Notes: a model not told the origin generated them from the letters alone. Positions 1 through 8,923 are shown, numbered from the stretch's first letter. The stretch is 64,000 nucleotides of DNA from Vibrio parahaemolyticus (GCF_900460535.1 NZ_UHIL01000001.1:1178001-1242000), one strand, 5' to 3'. A program made the numbers and translations.

Positions 1-807
1 CTGCGTACCAATAGCGGCGATCTAGTGACATTAGACACGGTCACTAAAATAGAAGAAGTGGCAGCATCTATCCGTCTGTCTCACTACAACAAACAGAAGT
101 CCATCACCATTACTGCAAATCTTTCCGAAGGTTATACATTGGGTGAAGCGCTGAATTACCTCGATCAGCAAGCCATCGACAACTTGCCGGGTGACATTTC
201 TGTGAGTTATTCGGGTGAGTCGAAAGACTTTAAAGAGAACCAAGCGAGTGTCGCAGTTGTGTTTGCACTGGCATTACTGGTGGCGTATCTCGTGTTGGCG
301 GCTCAGTTTGAAAGCTTCGTGAACCCGCTAGTAGTGATGTTCACTGTACCAATGGGTGTGTTTGGTGGTTTCCTTGGTTTGGTCGTGATGGGGCAAGGGA
401 TGAACATTTACAGCCAGATTGGCATGATCATGTTGATCGGTATGGTAACGAAAAACGGCATTTTGATCGTAGAATTTGCCAACCAGCTACGTGACCGTGG
501 CGTTGAGTTTGAAAAAGCGATCATTGATGCCGCCGCGCGACGTCTACGCCCAATTTTGATGACTGCGTTTACCACACTTGCAGGTGCAATCCCGTTGATC
601 GTATCAACAGGTGCTGGTTATGAGAGCCGTATTGCTGTGGGTACGGTTATCTTTTTCGGGATGGGATTTGCTACATTGGTGACCTTGTTTGTTATCCCCG
701 CGATGTACCGACTGATTTCTGCGAAAACACAAGCTCCAGGCCACGTAGAAGCAGAACTGAACAAGGCGCTCAGCCACGATTCGAAAGGCCGCACAGTGCA
801 TCCTTAA
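1..807 (+). CDS. RND efflux pump inner-membrane subunit, C-terminal part (partial)
   Basis: The reading frame is open from base 1, so this is the last 268 residues of a larger protein whose start lies outside the window. The visible part has the end of the periplasmic porter domain, then hydrophobic segments at about residues 83-105, 110-133, 137-165, 180-200 and 210-235. This matches the C-terminal membrane half of AcrB/MexB-type proton-driven drug exporters. Segments such as IGMVTKNGILIVEFAN and RLRPILMTAF are typical of the family. RND pumps of about 1030 residues work as trimers with a membrane-fusion protein and a TolC-like channel. A terminator follows directly, so it is the last gene of its operon. 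Substrate cannot be judged from this fragment. Sure of family, not of subtype. Confidence 0.93.
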   Translation: MRTNSGDLVTLDTVTKIEEVAASIRLSHYNKQKSITITANLSEGYTLGEALNYLDQQAIDNLPGDISVSYSGESKDFKENQASVAVVFALALLVAYLVLAAQFESFVNPLVVMFTVPMGVFGGFLGLVVMGQGMNIYSQIGMIMLIGMVTKNGILIVEFANQLRDRGVEFEKAIIDAAARRLRPILMTAFTTLAGAIPLIVSTGAGYESRIAVGTVIFFGMGFATLVTLFVIPAMYRLISAKTQAPGHVEAELNKALSHDSKGRTVHP

Positions 808-833
808 CGACAACATGTAACGCTTTGATTAAA

Positions 834-866
834 AACGCCGAACCATTTTTGTTCGGCGTTTTTTTA
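834..866 (+). terminator. Rho-independent terminator after the RND pump gene
   Basis: A 10-bp GC-rich stem (AACGCCGAAC with its complement, loop about 7 nt) is followed by a run of T. It ends the efflux operon. Confidence 0.9.
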
Positions 867-917
867 TATTTCTAGTGATTATTTATAGATCTAATCATTA
901 ATTGTGGTTATTATTTC

Positions 918-1010
918 GCCACCTCTTCGAGGGGCACAGGACTCGCTCATCGTTTATGACTGAATGTCGAGTCTTGCTAGGTATAAAGCCAGGAAGGTGG
1001 CTATACCTAT
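918..1010 (+). promoter_or_regulatory. Structured 5' leader of the prepilin-like gene; candidate cis-regulatory RNA
   Basis: Between the upstream terminator and the TTG start at 1029 the DNA can form several stacked hairpins. A short stem pairs 922-925 with 929-932. A second stem pairs 940-945 (GACTCG) with 968-973, and inside it 947-950 pairs with 956-959. A third pairs 978-984 (TAGGTAT) with 1003-1009, extended by 987-990 (AGCC) with 999-1002 (GGCT). Its loop AGGAAGGT could touch ACCT at 921-924. The last stem ends about 9 bases before the GAGG ribosome binding site. I cannot match it to a riboswitch class. AGCCAGGA resembles the start of a B12 box and GCACAGG a piece of the c-di-GMP-I motif, but the rest of either consensus is absent. 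Confidence 0.45.
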
Positions 1011-1028
1011 GATTATTGAGGTGTTCCC

Positions 1029-1226
1029 TTGAAAAAAGTTCGTGGTAGTTACATGGTAGAAATGGTTCTGGTTGCGGGTATTATGGCGTTGTTAGTCACC
1101 ACTGCACTTCCAACGTTTACGAATGCGCTAAAAGGTCATCAAGATGGTATTTTGGCGTCACTTGATACTGTTCAACCTAGCAGTCATGTAAACAAAGAGA
1201 CCGCAGAAAAATTTTCTGCTCAATAA
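1029..1226 (+). CDS. Small type IV prepilin/pseudopilin-like protein
   Basis: The protein has 65 residues. It begins with a short basic leader (KKVRG), then a Gly/Ser junction, Glu at position +5 of the mature form, and a hydrophobic stretch ending TTALPTF. That is the type IV prepilin pattern: cleavage after Gly by a PilD-type peptidase, conserved Glu5, N-terminal helix. Mature length would be about 60 residues, far shorter than ordinary pilins of 140-160, so it is little more than the helix. The TTG start is chosen because GAGG at 1018-1021 lies 7 bases upstream and because the ATG at 1053 would destroy the leader. No pilus gene is adjacent. It is flanked by a folded leader and a strong terminator, so it forms its own unit. 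Function unknown; it could be a minor pilin or a small membrane peptide. Confidence 0.65.
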   Translation: MKKVRGSYMVEMVLVAGIMALLVTTALPTFTNALKGHQDGILASLDTVQPSSHVNKETAEKFSAQ

Positions 1227-1250
1227 GCAAAGCTACTTTTTAGATTGATA

Positions 1251-1282
1251 AAAGAAGCCGAGGCATTTGCCTCGGCTTCTTT
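1251..1282. terminator. Bidirectional terminator between the prepilin-like gene and the OMP gene
   Basis: A perfect stem AAAGAAGCCGAGG pairs with its complement around a short loop. It is flanked by A and T runs, so it can serve convergent transcripts. Confidence 0.92.
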
Positions 1283-1316
1283 ACATTTAACTTCAAATTC
1301 TGGGTTCAACGTCGCG

Positions 1317-1892
1317 CTAGAAGCGTTTTCCTAAGCTTATTTGTAGACCTTCATAGCTGTCGTAAAAGTCTTCAAAACCCATATCTGCGACATTGTAAAT
1401 GTACTCTGCGCGTAACCAGATATCTTTACTCATATCCCAATGAACTCCAGCTCCTACGTTAAACAGTGCGCCAGAGTCGTCAGTCACTTTCTGGGCATTT
1501 GGAACATACATTTCTGCTTGAGTCCCCAAAGCGGTCACGCGGCCAAACAAAGAGAGTGGTGTGTCGCCTAGGTTGTCACTGGTCAATACCGCTGACATGC
1601 CCGCTTGGTAATAGTGCAAATCCAAATCTGTTTTTAGCGTGTCGTTCTTAAGCTCGTTTTGGGAGTAACGAAGTACACCTTCAAACGCAAGGTATTGATT
1701 AACATGATAGCCCCAGCCAACAGTGATATGCGGTGTGGACCACTCATTGTCTCTGTCTGATCCAAAATACGGCGTATCGAAACCAACGTTACCAGTACCT
1801 AGATAAAAATAAGATTGATGAGTTTGTTCTTGAGCAGCAAAAGTCGGCACACTGATGGTCAAGGCAGACAATAATAGGATGGCGTTTTTCAT
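1317..1892 (-). CDS. Outer-membrane beta-barrel protein
   Basis: I place the start at 1892 (MKNAILLLSALTISVPTFAAQ), because this gives a classical signal peptide cleaved after residue 20 or so. The longer frame to 1955 would put 21 extra residues in front of it. The product has 191 residues. The mature part alternates polar and aromatic residues in strands such as HITVGWGYHVNQYLAFEGVLRYS and ends in GKRF. A C-terminal Phe is the usual BAM signal of outer-membrane barrels. The size suits an eight-stranded barrel of the OmpA-N-terminal/OmpX-like superfamily. No enzyme motif is seen. The ribosome binding site is weak: AAAGG, about 13 bases away. Role unknown. Confidence 0.82.
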   Translation of the reverse strand: MKNAILLLSALTISVPTFAAQEQTHQSYFYLGTGNVGFDTPYFGSDRDNEWSTPHITVGWGYHVNQYLAFEGVLRYSQNELKNDTLKTDLDLHYYQAGMSAVLTSDNLGDTPLSLFGRVTALGTQAEMYVPNAQKVTDDSGALFNVGAGVHWDMSKDIWLRAEYIYNVADMGFEDFYDSYEGLQISLGKRF

Positions 1893-2107
1893 AACTTGAC
1901 GATAACCTTTGTAAAAGACCGTTGTAATGATTTGTGTTAATATTAATTTAATCAATAAGATAGATGGCGCTTATCATATCAGTTTTTGTTCAAAGGTAGT
2001 GATTTTCGAATGGGAATTGTTGCGCTAAAGCATACTTCCTACTTATGAAAGTGGACTAACTGGATATGGTGACGAAAGCCAATCAAATAAGAGAGAAGGA
2101 AAGTAAA

Positions 2108-2425
2108 GTGGCTGAATTCAAATATAAAAATCTGACTCAAGAAGAACAAGACAAGTTAGACGCAGCGACATTTCGTCGTTTATTGGCGCATTTAGATGCA
2201 AACAAAGATGTGCAAAACATCGACCTGATGATCCTTGCGGGCTTCTGTCGTAACTGCTTTAGCAAATGGTACAAAGCAGAGGCTGAAAATCTCGGTTTGG
2301 ATTTAGATATTGATGACGCTCGCGAACGTGTTTACGGCATGACTTATGATGAGTGGAAACAAAACCATCAACCAGCAGCAACGCCAGAACAATTGGCCGC
2401 GTTTGAAGCGCGTCAGAAAAAGTAA
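2108..2425 (+). CDS. DUF1244 family protein
   Basis: This is a conserved hypothetical protein of 105 residues from a GTG start. That start is preferred over the ATG at 2066 because AGAAGGA at 2094-2100 sits 7 bases before it and because the family is about 100 residues long. The core FRRLLAHLDANKDVQNIDLMILAGFCRNCFSKWY is recognisable as DUF1244: small, mostly helical and widespread in proteobacteria. The two Cys of CRNC are part of the conserved segment. No signal peptide or membrane segment is present, so it is cytoplasmic. It stands alone between a divergent OMP gene and a strong terminator. No biochemical function is known to me. Confidence 0.85.
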   Translation: MAEFKYKNLTQEEQDKLDAATFRRLLAHLDANKDVQNIDLMILAGFCRNCFSKWYKAEAENLGLDLDIDDARERVYGMTYDEWKQNHQPAATPEQLAAFEARQKK

Positions 2426-2436
2426 TCCCAATCAAT

Positions 2437-2470
2437 AAAAAACAGCCCGCACATAAGCGGGCTGTTTTTT
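2437..2470. terminator. Bidirectional terminator (DUF1244 gene / cysteine-synthase-like gene)
   Basis: AACAGCCCGC pairs with GCGGGCTGTT across a 6-nt loop, with A and T runs on both sides. It serves the two converging genes. Confidence 0.92.
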
Positions 2471-2488
2471 TACATTCGAATTTGCATC

Positions 2489-3583
2489 TTAAGCGGTAAT
2501 TGGACCGCAACATGCCGGCTCAACACAGCCTTTCGCTTGAATGACTTCAAGTTGCGCGAGGTAAGGTTGAATATCACCGATGTTCTCTTTTACCCATGCT
2601 AAGTCGTAATACGTATCTAAGTAACGCTCACCAGAGTCACATAGAAGTGTCACGATAGAGCCTGTTTCACCGCGTTGTTTCATTTCGCAGGCCAGTTGAA
2701 GTACACCGTAGAGGTTCGTCCCCGTAGATGCACCGACTTTACGTCCAATCAGCTGAGAAACCCAATGCGCGGTCGCGACACTTGCCGCATCAGGAATTTT
2801 TCGCATCTCATCAACAACACCGGCGATAAAGCTTGGCTCAACACGTGGTCGGCCTATGCCTTCAATTTTGCTGCCAGTATTGCCTTTTAATTCATTGTTG
2901 CCGGATTGGAAGGCATCGTAAAACACTGAGTTTTCGGGGTCTACTACACACAGTTTGGTGTCGTATTTTTGGTAACGAATAAAGCGGCCAATGGTTGCTG
3001 ATGTGCCACCAGTTCCTGGACTCATCACTACCCAACTCGGAATTGGGTGATCTTCTAACTGCATTTGGCTGAAGATCGAGTTCGCGATGTTGTTGTTGCC
3101 GCGCCAGTCAGTTGCACGTTCAGCATAAGTAAACTGATCCATGTAGTGACCATTTAACTCTTGAGCCAAACGTCGAGACTCGTCATAAATCTGATCTGAG
3201 CGTTCAACAAGGTGTGCTTTGCCACCGTAAAACTCAATTTGTTCAATCTTTTTACGCGCGGTGGTTTTTGGCATAACGGCAATGAAAGGTAAGCCAAGTA
3301 AGCGAGCAAAATACGCTTCTGAAACGGCTGTGCTGCCTGAGGATGCTTCAATTACAGTGGTTTCAGGACCAATCCACCCATTACAAATCGCATAAAGAAA
3401 TAACGAACGCGCCAATCGGTGTTTGAGAGAGCCTGTTGGATGCGTGCTCTCATCTTTTAGGTAGATATCGATACCATCAAGAGAAGGCAGTTCGAGTTTA
3501 AATAAATGAGTATCAGCAGAGCGTTGAAAATCTGCTTCAATTTTACGCACTGCATTGTTGATCCAGTTGTGGTCAGTACACAT
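2489..3583 (-). CDS. PLP-dependent cysteine synthase-fold enzyme, probable cysteine-degrading enzyme
   Basis: The protein has 364 residues from MCTDHNW. The start at 3583 has AAGGAGAG just upstream; the frame extends to 3616 without an RBS. Fold-type II PLP features are clear: lysine 54 in PTGSLKHR for the Schiff base, SSGSTAVSE at about 81-89 in the substrate loop, and [10 protein letters not shown] in the phosphate-binding loop. This is the cysteine synthase / cystathionine beta-synthase family. The divergent neighbour is a DecR/CyuR-type regulator, which in E. coli controls cysteine detoxification, so a desulfhydrase or desulfidase role is more likely than synthesis. That is an inference from context. 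The C-terminus carries a compact cysteine cluster (CVEPACC), unusual for the fold and possibly metal- or thiol-reactive. Cytoplasmic. Confidence 0.85.
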   Translation of the reverse strand: MCTDHNWINNAVRKIEADFQRSADTHLFKLELPSLDGIDIYLKDESTHPTGSLKHRLARSLFLYAICNGWIGPETTVIEASSGSTAVSEAYFARLLGLPFIAVMPKTTARKKIEQIEFYGGKAHLVERSDQIYDESRRLAQELNGHYMDQFTYAERATDWRGNNNIANSIFSQMQLEDHPIPSWVVMSPGTGGTSATIGRFIRYQKYDTKLCVVDPENSVFYDAFQSGNNELKGNTGSKIEGIGRPRVEPSFIAGVVDEMRKIPDAASVATAHWVSQLIGRKVGASTGTNLYGVLQLACEMKQRGETGSIVTLLCDSGERYLDTYYDLAWVKENIGDIQPYLAQLEVIQAKGCVEPACCGPITA

Positions 3584-3686
3584 GGCGTCTCTCCTTGGAA
3601 ATCGATAGATAAGCATTAGATAGGGATAATTTACCTATAAGGTGAGAGAAAAACTTTGCTATAGTTGCTCTTGATGGGTATTGGTA

Positions 3687-3701
3687 TAGAAAAATTTTCT
3701 A
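3687..3701. promoter_or_regulatory. Lrp/AsnC-type operator between the divergent cysteine genes
   Basis: TAGAAAAATTTTCTA is a perfect 7-bp inverted repeat around a central A. It agrees with the general Lrp consensus YAGHAWATTWTDCTR at 14 of 15 positions. It lies just upstream of the Lrp-family gene and about 100 bases from the start of the divergent enzyme gene, so it fits both autoregulation and control of the enzyme. Confidence 0.7.
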
Positions 3702-3707
3702 CATTTT

Positions 3708-4187
3708 ATGGTCTTTATGGAAATGAAATTAGATCGCGTCGATAAACAGTTGCTTGCTTTGCTACAAACCGACAGCACCTTGTCATTAAATGACTTAGCA
3801 GAGCGAGTCAATCTGACAACAACACCATGCTGGAAGCGTTTAAAAAGGTTGGAAGAGGAAGGCTACATTGAAAAGCGCGTCGCGTTACTGAGCGCAGAAA
3901 AACTCGACTTGTCTTTTATCGCTTTTGTTCAGCTAAAAACAATCGATCACTCCGAAGATTGGTATCACCATTTTGTCACAACAGTGAGTGATTTCCCTGA
4001 GGTGATGGAGTTTTATCGTATGGCCGGCGAGTATGACTACATGATGAAAGTGCTGGTGAAAGATATGAAGTGCTTTGACGAGTTTTATAAGCGCTTAGTG
4101 AATAGTGTAAAGGGGCTCTCTAACGTGACTTCAACATTTGCAATGGAGTCGATTAAATATACCACTGAGTTGCCAATTCGAAGCTAA
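3708..4187 (+). CDS. decR: Lrp/AsnC family regulator of the DecR/CyuR (YbaO) type
   Basis: The protein has an N-terminal winged helix-turn-helix ([29 protein letters not shown], then [17 protein letters not shown]) and a C-terminal RAM ligand-binding domain. Long blocks match what I recall of E. coli DecR/CyuR, including [36 protein letters not shown] and [10 protein letters not shown]. coli DecR activates cysteine desulfidase and cysteine uptake genes in response to cysteine. Here the divergent gene is a PLP enzyme of the cysteine synthase fold, so the regulatory logic is probably the same. Start choice is uncertain: ATG codons lie at 3708, 3717 and 3723, and none has a clear RBS. The E. coli protein aligns best with the 3723 start. 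Confidence 0.86.
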   Translation: MVFMEMKLDRVDKQLLALLQTDSTLSLNDLAERVNLTTTPCWKRLKRLEEEGYIEKRVALLSAEKLDLSFIAFVQLKTIDHSEDWYHHFVTTVSDFPEVMEFYRMAGEYDYMMKVLVKDMKCFDEFYKRLVNSVKGLSNVTSTFAMESIKYTTELPIRS

Positions 4188-4202
4188 TCTAAGTTTACAG
4201 TT

Positions 4203-4266
4203 ACTGGAATAATAGTTGTTACTGACGAGACATTAAAATGGAATGTAAGAGTGACATTATTCCAGT
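4203..4266. repeat. Long-range inverted repeat in an AT-rich intergenic region
   Basis: ACTGGAATAAT at 4203-4213 is repeated inverted at 4256-4266, 42 bases apart, and followed by TTTTA. It could be a weak terminator for the Lrp gene or a regulator site pair. The rest of the gap (4267-4643) is very AT-rich; I see no gene or clear promoter in it. Confidence 0.5.
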
Positions 4267-4643
4267 TTTAAAATACATATCTCTTTTATTAAATATAAAC
4301 GAGATTCGTTCTTGCTTTTATTTGTGCATTAGATAATTATGTTTTTCTAATCTGTTAATGTCCATACAGCATAACCCGCCAAAAATTAACGCAATTTTTC
4401 TTCATTATTTTTCCTGTTTTATTTTGTTGAATATTCACTCTTTCTAAATTAATTAATTACATTAATTTAAACGTTTGCTTCGCGTTTTTTCGGGTAATTT
4501 TCTCGCCATTTATCAGAATTTATTTTTACCCTTAATATAGTAGTAAATACTTAAGTAATAAAGTCATCAACAATAGGGATAGCGATTAATAAAACATCGT
4601 ATTATTATCTCGTCCCTTGAGATGTAACAAATTATTACTAAAA

Positions 4644-7600
4644 ATGAACAGAAATTATTATTTGATTTTTCTTGCTGCTTTACTTGCTGGTTGCGGTGGA
4701 GGAGGTGACTCCAAGCCGAGCAATACAAGCTCTCCAACTTCTATCACGAAGCAGAGTCGTCCACAGCTGATTGTTGAAGATGCCTCGTTGCAGTTTGAGG
4801 GTGTGGGAACCATCACTCAGACACTACTGAGCAACGTTCGCGGCTCAGTATCTTACCAAGTCATTGATTCAAATCCGCCGAATGTGGTGAGGGTGAATGA
4901 TTCGGGAGTATTTCAAATCCTGCGTCCAGGCACCGCGATAATTCGTGCAACAGATACCAGTTCTGTGTATGAATCTTCTGAAACGACGTTTTCAGTCACG
5001 GTTGAACGAGGTTTTAACAATGATCTTTCTGCCAGTGATTTAAGCCTAGTAGCACTCGATCCTGACGGGAAAGCTCTGACCGTGCGCGGGCAGAAAGGTA
5101 AACTGAGTTATCAAGTCGAAAGCGGGCAGAACCTCATTCAAGTTGATGATAACGGCGTTGTTTATTCACTTGGTTCTGCGGGGCAGGCTTCTGTACTGAT
5201 TTCCGATTCAGGTAACGACTTATATCTACCTAAGCAAGTTCGTGCAACCGTGACATTGTATGCAATAGGTGCTGAGCAACTTAAATTTGCCTTAATCGAA
5301 GATGAGTATCGAGACGGTTTAACCTTAGCGCCTTCACGTTTGGATAAAGTTGAAACGCAAAATATCACTTACAAAATTCTGCGCAGCGAACCAGACAACG
5401 AGGTTGCCGAGTTACTAAACCCAGAAACGGGTTTGCTTTTGATCCACAACGTTGGTCAGGTAACCGTTGAGGCGACAGCAACATACAGCGATGCTTTCTT
5501 AAACAAGCAGCAAGTCGCTCAGTTTGTGGTCGATGTGAAACCGGGTCAACGTCAAGCCATCAGTATTGCGAATATCGCTAAGACGTATGAAGACGGTGGA
5601 CGCATCTTCCCTCAAGTTGCGCACGCTCGCGGCGATTATGGATATCGCATCATCAATGGTGAAGACGTTGTCGCTAAAACTACGGATGGTGAAGCGTTGC
5701 TGATCAAAGGCGTTGGTAGTGCAGAAGTTGAAGCCTACGAATACGACTTGCGTAATTATCCAGCAAGTAAAACCCGCTTCAACATTGAAATCGAACGCGC
5801 ACCTCATCCGGTAATGAAAGACGTGGAAATGTCTCTCACTTATCAGCCTAAACTGGCTATTCCAATGGCGTTTGCTGGTCAGAAAGGCAAAGTCAGTCTG
5901 ATTGGTGGGTTGCCTGAAGGTCTTCGAATGAAGGATGGCAACTTAGAAGTGGATACCGCGGGCGAATATCGTCTTAAGTTTGAAGATGATGGCGGTGACT
6001 TTTACCAACCAATTCAATTCAATGTTGTGATCAAAGTTGCGAAAGCGCAAGGCCAAGCGATGACGACGCAAGATTATGAAATGGTATACAGCAAAGACTA
6101 CGATTTTAACTTGCAGCGTGATTTTGGTTTAACGGCCAGCAATGATCATTTGGAAGTCGTTGACAATACTTCTCCAGGTGTTGCAGATGTTATTGGTGAC
6201 GGTCTTATTCGTGTCTACAAAGCGGGTCAAACGACGTTAACGGTTCGCAGGAAAGAGAGTGCAAATTACACGGCCGGTCCAGATCAAAAAGTTCGCTTCA
6301 ACATTCTGAGTGCGCCAAGCCGAATTGCTATCCAGTCAGGCGTAGTAGAAGGTACGTGGAACATCAACCAACCTTATGTCCAAAAACCATCGATTCTCGG
6401 TACGGTTGGCGAAGTGAGCTACCGATTTGCGACGGATTCTGCAACCGATGTGGTTTCCTTAGATCGCAAAACGGGTGATATGCGCATTCTGAATGCGGGC
6501 AGCACCAGAGTTATTGTGTCGGACGCAGGCAACGATAAGTTTACTCCAGGTGAAAGTAGTTTTGCTGTAACGATTAAACAAGGTAGCAACCCGGTTTCTA
6601 TTACTTATCCAACTCTGGACTTTTCTGCTGGTGCGGTTATCACACCTGTGATGAGTGGGGGAGAAGCCAAAGCAAGCTACCGTCTGATTAACCAAGCTGA
6701 GCCGGTGGTTGAGTTGTTATCTTCAGATTCTGGTCGTTTGAAAGTGCTGCATGCTGGCGACTACCAAGTGGAAGTGACGTTAACTGCACGTAACTATACA
6801 ACTAAAACAGTATTGGTTAACGGCACCATTAATAAAGCGGATCATCCAGGTCTTACGACGAAGCTTCAAACTGTGGAATTTACGCCATTTAAGACGATTA
6901 GTTTGGACTTTGGTAAAACGGTAGGCACTCGCACTTACTCATTTGCTGATACCGTGAGCGAAGAGCTTGCCACGTTAGACAATGCGAAAGCTGAGTTGAC
7001 GCTAACTAATTACTCTCAATATCATTCTATTGCGTTGGATATTTCTGAGAGTGAATCGCGAGATTACAAAGCGTTACCAAGAACAAGAGTCACGGTTAAT
7101 GTCGATTTGGCGGAATCGGGTGTTGCAGATAAATACACACAACTTGATAGCGAACAAACCGTCATCGTAAGTACCCTCAGTGCCCCACAGTTTTCCAATT
7201 TAGAAGAAAGTGAGTTTGGCATCATGGGGTCGCGTTCGGTGCGTGAACCGACGGATGATGAGCTGCAAAAACTTGGCAAAGGTAAGGTCGCGCTGTTCTT
7301 GTTAAAACCAGTGGGTAGCGATGACCTAACCCAACAAAAGGCAGTCTGGGTACATGTTGCTCGATTTGATGGCTGTACTGCGGATCTGTTTTCTGATGAT
7401 CTAAAACCATTCGATGCAATTGATTATGATGCAGCAGGCTATTGTGCGAACGGTAGTACGATTCGTATGACTCGCTTTTTAGTGATTGACGACTCTAAAC
7501 TAGAAAATATTGAGTATGAGTTGGCAGCGCCAATCGTGTACTACCGTCGCGGTCAACGTGAGTTCTTAGCGAGTGATGACGGCGGTTTTTATGCCAAGCC

Positions 7601-7688
7601 AAATGTGGTGTACGGCAAAAGCAAGTATGGCTATCCGAAATCACTTTATGAGTGGTCAGTGGTCACCATGAAGTATCAACCGAATTAA
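4644..7688 (+). CDS. Giant lipoprotein with tandem Ig-like repeats
   Basis: The protein has 1014 residues from the ATG at 4644. The TTG at 4617 would only add residues before the signal peptide. The N-terminus MNRNYYLIFLAALLAGCGGGGD is a type II signal with lipobox LAGC, followed by a glycine and serine-rich linker. The body is a series of units of roughly 90-100 residues, with recurring patterns such as GQKGKLSYQVESG, VGEVSYRFAT, AGxxxVxVxDxGND and VTIKQG. This is typical of bacterial Ig-like or cadherin-like folds of surface proteins. A distinct C-terminal region of about 150 residues holds two Cys and many aromatics. There is no catalytic motif and no neighbouring partner gene. It is probably an outer-membrane-anchored adhesin-like or matrix protein; this is inferred. 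No good RBS is visible. Confidence 0.75.
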   Translation: MNRNYYLIFLAALLAGCGGGGDSKPSNTSSPTSITKQSRPQLIVEDASLQFEGVGTITQTLLSNVRGSVSYQVIDSNPPNVVRVNDSGVFQILRPGTAIIRATDTSSVYESSETTFSVTVERGFNNDLSASDLSLVALDPDGKALTVRGQKGKLSYQVESGQNLIQVDDNGVVYSLGSAGQASVLISDSGNDLYLPKQVRATVTLYAIGAEQLKFALIEDEYRDGLTLAPSRLDKVETQNITYKILRSEPDNEVAELLNPETGLLLIHNVGQVTVEATATYSDAFLNKQQVAQFVVDVKPGQRQAISIANIAKTYEDGGRIFPQVAHARGDYGYRIINGEDVVAKTTDGEALLIKGVGSAEVEAYEYDLRNYPASKTRFNIEIERAPHPVMKDVEMSLTYQPKLAIPMAFAGQKGKVSLIGGLPEGLRMKDGNLEVDTAGEYRLKFEDDGGDFYQPIQFNVVIKVAKAQGQAMTTQDYEMVYSKDYDFNLQRDFGLTASNDHLEVVDNTSPGVADVIGDGLIRVYKAGQTTLTVRRKESANYTAGPDQKVRFNILSAPSRIAIQSGVVEGTWNINQPYVQKPSILGTVGEVSYRFATDSATDVVSLDRKTGDMRILNAGSTRVIVSDAGNDKFTPGESSFAVTIKQGSNPVSITYPTLDFSAGAVITPVMSGGEAKASYRLINQAEPVVELLSSDSGRLKVLHAGDYQVEVTLTARNYTTKTVLVNGTINKADHPGLTTKLQTVEFTPFKTISLDFGKTVGTRTYSFADTVSEELATLDNAKAELTLTNYSQYHSIALDISESESRDYKALPRTRVTVNVDLAESGVADKYTQLDSEQTVIVSTLSAPQFSNLEESEFGIMGSRSVREPTDDELQKLGKGKVALFLLKPVGSDDLTQQKAVWVHVARFDGCTADLFSDDLKPFDAIDYDAAGYCANGSTIRMTRFLVIDDSKLENIEYELAAPIVYYRRGQREFLASDDGGFYAKPNVVYGKSKYGYPKSLYEWSVVTMKYQPN

Positions 7689-7707
7689 TCATCGTTTGAT
7701 ACCCACG

Positions 7708-7734
7708 AAAAAGGAGTGCTGAGCACTCCTTTTT
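7708..7734. terminator. Bidirectional terminator (lipoprotein gene / tesB)
   Basis: AAAAAGGAGTGC pairs with GCACTCCTTTTT over a TGA loop. Confidence 0.92.
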
Positions 7735-7752
7735 GCGTCTTATACGCACGGA

Positions 7753-8613
7753 TTACTTCGTGTAGCGCATGACTCCTTCTTGTACGGCAGTCGCCACCAA
7801 ATGACCTTGCTGGTTATAAATTTCGCCACGCACTAAGCCACGAGTATTACTCGCCGTTGGGCTTTCTATTGCGTACAAAAGCCACTCATCCATCTTGAAG
7901 GGACGATGGAACCAGATTGAATGGTCAATCGTCGCGACTTGGAAATTCGGCGTCATTAACGACACTTCATGTGGATGCATCGCCGTGACCAAAAATCCCC
8001 AATCTGACGCGTAAGCCAGCAAGTATTGATGAATCAGTTGGTTATCTGGCATCTCACCGTTAGCACGAATCCAAAGGTACTGTTTTGGCTCCGCTTTTTT
8101 GGGTTTTAGAGGATTGATCACCGTGACAGGGCGAGTCTCAATCGGTTTTTCTCCGCAGAATGTTTTACGCAAGCGCTCTGGCAGAAACTCCGCGATATGA
8201 CTTGCGAGTTCACTCTCTGAGGCGAAGTTTTCAGGCCCCGGAATATCTGGCATGGCTTTCTGGTGATCGAACCCCGGTTGATCGCCGTGATAAGAAGCCG
8301 TTAGGTAAAAAATAGGTCGTCCATTTTGCACTGCTTTAACGCGTCTGGTGCTAAAGCTACGTCCATCTCTTAAATTTTCCACATCGTAAATGATCGGCTT
8401 TTCAGGGTCTCCAGGGTAGAGAAAATAGCTATGGAAGGAGTGTACAGTGCGTGTTTCTTCTACTGTATAACGCGCCGCTGAGAGGGCTTGTCCAATCACT
8501 TGGCCGCCGTAGACTTGAGGTAAACCTAGGTTTTCACTTTGTCCACGAAACAAGCCTTCTTCTAATTTTTCGAGTTGTAGTAGGCTGAGCAATTCTCGTA
8601 ATGGTTTACTCAT
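7753..8613 (-). CDS. tesB: Acyl-CoA thioesterase II
   Basis: The protein has 286 residues, the normal TesB length. It hydrolyses fatty acyl-CoA to free acid and CoA in the cytoplasm. It has the double hot-dog layout: an N-terminal half with [14 protein letters not shown] and [13 protein letters not shown], and a C-terminal half with the catalytic region [13 protein letters not shown] (Asp) and VQEGVMR (Gln), equivalent to Asp204 and Gln278 of E. coli TesB. The RBS GGTGAGGAG precedes the ATG. The downstream order tesB, ybaY, atl is the same as in E. coli, which supports the assignment. Confidence 0.95.
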   Translation of the reverse strand: MSKPLRELLSLLQLEKLEEGLFRGQSENLGLPQVYGGQVIGQALSAARYTVEETRTVHSFHSYFLYPGDPEKPIIYDVENLRDGRSFSTRRVKAVQNGRPIFYLTASYHGDQPGFDHQKAMPDIPGPENFASESELASHIAEFLPERLRKTFCGEKPIETRPVTVINPLKPKKAEPKQYLWIRANGEMPDNQLIHQYLLAYASDWGFLVTAMHPHEVSLMTPNFQVATIDHSIWFHRPFKMDEWLLYAIESPTASNTRGLVRGEIYNQQGHLVATAVQEGVMRYTK

Positions 8614-8923
8614 TGTGTCTCCTCACCGATGTGTTTTTTCTTCACGTTACCCAAGATCTTATGATCTGTGAAGTGACTTTGTTTAGAACTGTTGAGTGAC
8701 TTAATAGTAGTCTCATCCTTAAACCTACGAATAAGACAAAAGGAATGCTAACAACGTTTCTGCTTTGCAGGAAAAGTCCGGCTAGTCCTAATTATGAAAC
8801 GAAATCAATTGTTTGAAAAATTCTAACTTAGTCAAACTATTGTCAAATAAACGAAAGGAAACAAGACAGTTTTATATTCCAACCCTATACTTATCCCGAT
8901 TTAATACTCTTCTTGAGGAATAT
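8614..8923. other. Intergenic region between divergent tesB and ybaY
   Basis: About 310 bases between two divergent genes; it must carry promoters for both. It is AT-rich near the ybaY side. I see no convincing structured RNA, dyad operator or small gene. The frame that opens at 8813 is an upstream extension of ybaY without an RBS. Confidence 0.6.

Noticed and set aside
918..1010. Cobalamin or c-di-GMP riboswitch in the prepilin leader
   Set aside because: AGCCAGGA and GCACAGG are short matches only; the rest of the B12 box, the GCCACTG core and the GEMM tetraloop-receptor parts are missing.
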